35,134 nt of DNA from a virus. The DNA lies in IMG/VR virus record IMGVR_UViG_3300037264_002225, positions 1 through 35,134 of that record, one strand, 5' to 3'. Every line of letters starts with the position of its first letter. Within the stretch, counting starts at the first letter, position 1. The notes below the pieces were generated by a model. The model was not told the DNA's origin, did not search any database, and saw nothing but the letters and a program-made list of their open reading frames with translations. Of the stretch, positions 31,286-35,134 are shown piece after piece. The translations under genes were made by a program, and so were the position numbers.

Positions 31286-31999
31286 TTAGCCCTTCAGCCA
31301 ATCCGCGTTCTTATAGTCTTTCAACCCCATCTTGCCAGAATCCGCGCCAACCGTGGACGATTTAAGGCGAGACAACGGTGCGGCAGTTGTGACATTGTCA
31401 GTCTTGGCTTGCTGGTTCTGCGCAATTGATTGAGATAATTTTGTCATCTCTTTTCTAGCCATCTTTTCAGATCGATTCGCTAGAATTTGCAATTGAGCAA
31501 CCTTGCTGGGGTTGTTGGCGAGCTCATACATTATCTCGGCCGTGTTATCCATCTCAGCGGCAAGAAAGGCTATTGCGGGAAATTCACCAGGCTCAAAATC
31601 CTTCATAACTTCATCGAAGTCGGCGAACTTATCTTTTCCGCCACCCATCTTCAAATGAAACTTATTTGCGGTTTCTTCTAACCTAGCTTTGTTTTTAGCA
31701 TCTTCAGCTTCCATTGCTTTTCGCGCAGCTTCCTGCTGTAGCTTTTCCAACTTAGCGTTGACAGCTTTGTCGACTGTCTCATCTAGATTGTTATTGCTTG
31801 CAGCCATTCCGCCCATGCCTTGAGCTTGAGAGGTCTTTAATCTCTCCATCTCCACAGCATATTCGGCCTGTGCTTCGCGCCTAGCTTTCTCAGCTGCGGC
31901 TGCCTTTTCCCGTTTGACAATTTCATTGACCTGTGACTGACTCAGAGTTTTCTCTGGCTCAGCCGCTGGTGCGACTACTGCATCAGTGTTTTCATCCAT
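31286..31999 (-). CDS. Scaffolding protein
   Basis: 237 residues, highly charged, helical coiled coil (EIVKREKAAAAEKARREAQA, KLEKLQQEAARKAMEAEDAK), with a C-terminal basic helix ending LKDYKNADWLKG that may bind coat. Position between portal and coat is the P22 order. Shorter than P22 gp8 (303). Weak ribosome site, so perhaps coupled to an upstream structure. Confidence 0.85.
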   Translation of the reverse strand: MDENTDAVVAPAAEPEKTLSQSQVNEIVKREKAAAAEKARREAQAEYAVEMERLKTSQAQGMGGMAASNNNLDETVDKAVNAKLEKLQQEAARKAMEAEDAKNKARLEETANKFHLKMGGGKDKFADFDEVMKDFEPGEFPAIAFLAAEMDNTAEIMYELANNPSKVAQLQILANRSEKMARKEMTKLSQSIAQNQQAKTDNVTTAAPLSRLKSSTVGADSGKMGLKDYKNADWLKG

Positions 32000-32081
32000 A
32001 AATCCACTATTACCCCGTGACGGTTAAGCTTCTATCGCTGAATCTGCGCCCCTTGAACCCTTGGGGACAGGTATATCCTAG

Positions 32082-32107
32082 GAGGTGACGGCCTAGTCCG
32101 TTACCTC
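32082..32107. other. Hairpin GAGGTGACGG / CCGTTACCTC
   Basis: 10-bp stem around a 6-base loop, with one G-U pair if transcribed from the plus strand or one mismatch from the minus strand. No T-tract. Lies in the scaffold leader. Confidence 0.55.
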
Positions 32108-32142
32108 AAATACTAGCATATGCACGGATATTAGCAACAGGC

Positions 32143-32196
32143 ATTTTTACTCGAGCATTACTCGAGTTGATACTCGAGTAATGCTCGAGTAAAAAT
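32143..32196. repeat. Perfect 25-bp inverted repeat with four CTCGAG palindromes
   Basis: Arms 32143-32167 and 32172-32196, loop TGAT. Each arm holds CTCGAG twice (ACTCGAGcattACTCGAGT type). T-runs lie at the 5' side and A-runs at the 3' side on both strands, the wrong polarity for an intrinsic terminator. Confidence 0.9.
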
Positions 32197-32244
32197 AGTT
32201 GGCATCGACCATCGGTCTTTGCCGAACTTTTGTGATATAAGCAC

Positions 32245-32273
32245 GCCCCGTGGAACATTATGTTCCACGGGGC
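32245..32273. other. Perfect 13-bp hairpin with 3-base loop
   Basis: GCCCCGTGGAACA (32245-32257), loop TTA, then the exact complement (32261-32273). GC-rich and very stable, no T-tract on either side. Lies 49 bases from the larger inverted repeat. Confidence 0.8.
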
Positions 32274-32389
32274 CGATTTCGTTCTGGCAAAACCATAGTA
32301 AATTCGGGCATAATGCCATACTAAGATTTACAACTAAGATGGAGATTTCCAGATGATGTTCATAAGCAACAATTTGAGACTTGTTTATT

Positions 32390-33001
32390 TCAGGCATTGT
32401 TCACCTTTAAATGTTTCCAGCCTTTTCCACTACGTGCTCTACATATGGTTGAATGTGAAACATTATATTTTTCGCACATCAACTTTAAATCGCCATAACT
32501 ATAGTCTTTATTTCGAATATCAATAACATCCTGCTCTGTTAGCTTTACCGCTCTATTCCGAATCCCGATAGCATGACGCTTTTTGGCTCTCATATCATTA
32601 AAGTTTTCAATTGCCGTACCGAGAAACAAATGATCCGGGTTAATACAGGAAGGAACATCACATTTATGGCATACAAAATATCCGGGCTCTATTTTACCTT
32701 TAAATAGTTCATATGAAAATCTGTGAGCTGCATAACGCTTGTTGTCCCATGTCAATACTCCGTAACCTGATGGAATGCGGTTCTTTTTCCAAATCCAACA
32801 ACCTGTCTCCATTATTATTTCATAGCTATCTTCAAACCTAGAAATAATGTCGGGATATTTTCTAGTGCATGAGCTACCGCGATTTGGAGGGTTAACTATT
32901 TCAGGGTCTCCATACCTTCTTTTTCTAGTGTAATGTTTCACGCATAGGCCCAAGCCTTTTAGCTTTCCATCACACTGTGGCATTGAGCACTTATTATTCA
33001 T
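32390..33001 (-). CDS. HNH homing endonuclease (after portal)
   Basis: 203 residues from the ATG at 33001, which overlaps the portal stop; a GTG start 30 bases earlier is possible. Layout: CSMPQCDGKLKGLGLCVKHY knuckle, then GCWIWKK and the HNH core (AAHRFSYELFKGKI, VCHKCDVPSCINPDHLFLG), and a C-terminal helix-turn-helix (LMCEKYNVSHSTICRARSG). Close relative of the nuclease at 24968 over the core. Inserted between portal and scaffold, where P22 has none. Confidence 0.85.
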   Translation of the reverse strand: MNNKCSMPQCDGKLKGLGLCVKHYTRKRRYGDPEIVNPPNRGSSCTRKYPDIISRFEDSYEIIMETGCWIWKKNRIPSGYGVLTWDNKRYAAHRFSYELFKGKIEPGYFVCHKCDVPSCINPDHLFLGTAIENFNDMRAKKRHAIGIRNRAVKLTEQDVIDIRNKDYSYGDLKLMCEKYNVSHSTICRARSGKGWKHLKVNNA

Positions 33002-35111
33002 CCTTCCCCGCGTTGTCTTTGTTTCTTTCACTGTGGTGTTTTGCTAAGTCTATTGCTGTCTCGATCGCAGTCCGCGCATTTTCGCTGTCGATTCTCTCTT
33101 GGTCGATAGCAACTTTAGCGTTTTTTACTTCAATATCGTTAAGAATCTGCAATATTTGCATATCCACTTTTTCTTTCTCTACCGCAACTTTAGCCGCTTC
33201 AATAGCAAGCTTACCTTCAGATTCGCGAGCCTTCTGCTCAACTTTCTCATGCTCGACCATGACAAGCCCAATATTGGCCTGAGCTGTTTGCTCCTCAGGC
33301 GTTGGCTTCCCAGCTTTCTCTTGCTGTTGCTTCTGTAAGCCTTGCATGAATTGAGCTGCCATGACCTTCAGGGTTTCGATATTGCGAATATCCAGGTTAT
33401 CGAGGATGATTTCAAGCCCCATCGTATTAATGAACTGTGCGAATAGAGGGGAAGCCTGCATCATCTTGATGATTTGGTCTAGAGCTACTTGCTTTTGAAT
33501 AGCCGTATTGACTCCAGCTTCGACCTCAACGTTCAATTGATTTGAGTTATAGCCAACCTGAACGCTCTCGGGGTGCTTTGGGTTATTGATAATTTTGTAA
33601 TCGCGCTTTCCGTCCATGGTCATAACTGGAATTGAGCGTGGGGTAACGTAGTACTTGGGTATCAAGTCCACCACTACCTGACAGATTCTATTTAGGCCCT
33701 TAATGTAATTAACTAGATAAGGGGTTGAGGCGGCACTAGAGAAGATCGCTCCCTGGGTGACTGCTTTACCTGAGACGTCCTGGTCGTTGGTGCCAAGCGC
33801 TCCTTCATATGAGCCCAGGATTGCTTGAGTTACGCGGTCTGACCCCAGGAATGTGCTCTCAACAATTGGAGGGGTTGGGGTTCTTTGGATTTCCATTGGA
33901 GGAGTTAAAGGCACGTTCGGGTTTCCATCTAGGAAAGCATTGTAGAGCAATACGTCCTGCTGTTGGACGTTTCTATAGGCATCCTTGTAGTCATCAGGAA
34001 CAGACTCAACGCTGACTTTCCACTTATGCATGACCATATTTTCAATTTCAGCAGCCACTGTTTGACCTGCGAAGTTCTTGAGCTTTTGAATGCCCTTGGC
34101 TTGATAAGCGTAGGGGCGAGTCATTTGTGATGAGCTTGAATTGTCTGAATCCCTAATCTCAACTGAGTTACCATCAACAAATATCAAAGGCAAGTATTTA
34201 AAGTTAGTAGAGGTATGGGATAGAATTTTGGTTTCGCAGAGCTGAATGCGATCGATACTTACAAGCTCTGTCATACGCTCTTCAATAATGATGGGTGGCT
34301 GCTCAATGAAGCCACGCTTATTCCATTCCTCTAAAAGTTCTTTGAAGTGAGCTTTTGTTACAACGTGACCCGTTGATAACTTAACAATCTTTGTTTTCTT
34401 TTTTACTTTCTCAAAGAAGTCACAGATAAGCAAAACATCTTCTTGTTCATTCATGTAGGACCAATTGAATCCACCTAGACCTCGAGCGAACATCATTCCC
34501 TCTAATGCGTCAGGGCCAAACTCAAGTTCAAATTCTTCTTTAGTTCTTGGATAGAGTTGAAAGCAAAACCCGCCGTCACCTTTATGTGACTCGCGCGCAA
34601 GCGGGTCAAACCCCGTTAATGTTGGGTCGAATACGCGCTGCACTAAAATCTTTTGGTCAAATGACATGTCATTTATGTAATCGGTAAATACTTCTAGAAC
34701 CGAATAACCACCAGCAGTAATGTCTCTGTAAACATTGTATTGAAGGCCATCATTAGCAGTGTTGTTTAAGATTTCACGCAAGTGAGATTCAATCACGCCA
34801 ATCATATCAATGAATTCTTTATTCAAATCTTGAATACGAACGCTGTCAGATGCTCGAACCTTTATGCCGGGCTCGTGCTTTGCAAACTCACCACATAAAC
34901 GATTAAGCATTGATTCAATCACGTTGAATTCAAGCGTAGGTTTATTTAATACTTGTAGCTTTGTAATATCTTCGTTTGTAAGAGATGTAGAAAATACAAA
35001 GCGCATAAATTCTGTATAGCGGTCTGCATTCTTTCTAAAGTAAGTGTAAGCAGTTTCAACTTTTTCTTTTATTTCTCGAAGGCGACTAGTGTGCTTGCTT
35101 GCAAGTTCCAT
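32994..35111 (-). CDS. Portal protein, P22 type
   Basis: 705 residues against 725 in P22. Forms the 12-mer ring for DNA entry and exit. N-terminal helical segment (YTEFMRFVFSTSLTNEDI), the core with EIENMVMHKWKVSVESVPDD, YEGALGTNDQDVSGKAV and TPYLVNYIKGLNRI, and a C-terminal coiled coil at about 600-700 (VEHEKVEQKARESEGKLAIE), which matches the helical barrel of P22. GGAGATAAGCAA precedes ATG, which lies four bases after the terminase stop in the circular genome. Confidence 0.93.
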   Translation of the reverse strand: MELASKHTSRLREIKEKVETAYTYFRKNADRYTEFMRFVFSTSLTNEDITKLQVLNKPTLEFNVIESMLNRLCGEFAKHEPGIKVRASDSVRIQDLNKEFIDMIGVIESHLREILNNTANDGLQYNVYRDITAGGYSVLEVFTDYINDMSFDQKILVQRVFDPTLTGFDPLARESHKGDGGFCFQLYPRTKEEFELEFGPDALEGMMFARGLGGFNWSYMNEQEDVLLICDFFEKVKKKTKIVKLSTGHVVTKAHFKELLEEWNKRGFIEQPPIIIEERMTELVSIDRIQLCETKILSHTSTNFKYLPLIFVDGNSVEIRDSDNSSSSQMTRPYAYQAKGIQKLKNFAGQTVAAEIENMVMHKWKVSVESVPDDYKDAYRNVQQQDVLLYNAFLDGNPNVPLTPPMEIQRTPTPPIVESTFLGSDRVTQAILGSYEGALGTNDQDVSGKAVTQGAIFSSAASTPYLVNYIKGLNRICQVVVDLIPKYYVTPRSIPVMTMDGKRDYKIINNPKHPESVQVGYNSNQLNVEVEAGVNTAIQKQVALDQIIKMMQASPLFAQFINTMGLEIILDNLDIRNIETLKVMAAQFMQGLQKQQQEKAGKPTPEEQTAQANIGLVMVEHEKVEQKARESEGKLAIEAAKVAVEKEKVDMQILQILNDIEVKNAKVAIDQERIDSENARTAIETAIDLAKHHSERNKDNAGKDE

Positions 35112-35134
35112 TTGCTTATCTCCATGAGTTCGTT
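35008..35134. repeat. Terminal direct repeat, copy 2 (circular contig overlap)
   Basis: Exact second copy of bases 1-127. The complete portal gene starts inside this copy, while the large terminase gene is complete only at the left end. Removing one copy joins terminase stop and portal start in their natural order. Confidence 0.95.

Larger units (their letters stand above)
32000..32389. other. Structured noncoding stretch between HNH and scaffold genes
   Basis: No convincing gene. A 79-residue ORF (32158-32397, minus) starts with GGTGA upstream and overlaps the HNH stop, but its last residues are encoded by half of a perfect hairpin, so I treat it as doubtful. Three hairpins lie here: 32082-32107, 32143-32196 and 32245-32273, none followed by a T-tract. 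Confidence 0.6.

Noticed and set aside
32041-32075. GGGTTCAA on the minus strand, like a tRNA T-loop
   Set aside because: The closing G-C pair and T-stem do not form, and no acceptor or anticodon arms are seen.
32158-32397. Minus-strand ORF of 79 residues after the HNH gene
   Set aside because: Has a possible ribosome site and overlaps the upstream stop, but it spans one perfect hairpin and ends in half of another. Without homologues I cannot call it a gene.

Overview
The window is a tailed phage genome, almost certainly complete. Bases 1-127 are repeated exactly at 35008-35134, as expected when a circular contig is cut open by an assembler using 127-base k-mers. The unique genome is therefore about 35,007 bp, and the numbering break falls at the terminase/portal junction. 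The head and tail-machine genes follow the P22 (short-tailed, podovirus) plan: small and large terminase, portal with a helical C-terminal barrel, scaffold, P22-type coat, gp4-like and gp10-like connector proteins, and three candidate ejection proteins. AGGAG-type ribosome sites, a RelBE-type toxin-antitoxin pair, a RecE/RecT pair and a RusA resolvase fit a phage of a Gram-negative bacterium. I cannot name the host.

Layout. Late genes are all on the minus strand and read leftward from a promoter near 3,100, across the numbering break, and down to a terminator near 11,650. The order is a DnaJ-like zinc protein, TerS, a small helical protein, two tandem zinc-ribbon microproteins, TerL, portal, HNH nuclease, a structured noncoding stretch (32,000-32,390), scaffold, coat, a probable head surface protein, gp4-like, endonuclease VII-like, gp10-like, HNH nuclease, a small virion protein and three ejection proteins. 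An AT-rich accessory cassette (20.6-21.7 kb) holds the toxin-antitoxin pair and two small membrane proteins. After it come five tail-fibre/appendage genes, small basic proteins, RusA, a zinc ribbon, a lysozyme-like protein and an AP2/HNH endonuclease.

Early and middle genes occupy 3.1-11.6 kb. A plus-strand replication gene (10,782-11,636) is divergent from a minus-strand operon of small unknown proteins (10,525-9,095). Small membrane and lipoprotein genes (9,059-7,693) are possible lysis partners. A RecE-RecT operon (7,160-4,745) follows. Two ribbon-helix-helix proteins (3,628 and 7,254) are candidate regulators. A 30-bp promoter/operator block is duplicated in inverted orientation in front of the RecE operon and in front of the gene at 3,193. 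The latter copy lies back to back with the late promoter, so 3,062-3,192 looks like an early/late control region.

No integrase, CI-like repressor, partition gene, tRNA or CRISPR array was seen. Four endonuclease genes of homing type are present. Three of them sit exactly between adjacent structural genes, with stop and start codons touching or overlapping. Least explained are the ATT-started membrane protein at 20,686, a perfect 25-bp-arm hairpin made of four CTCGAG palindromes at 32,143, the zinc-ribbon pair inside the terminase operon, and the missing start codon of RusA.
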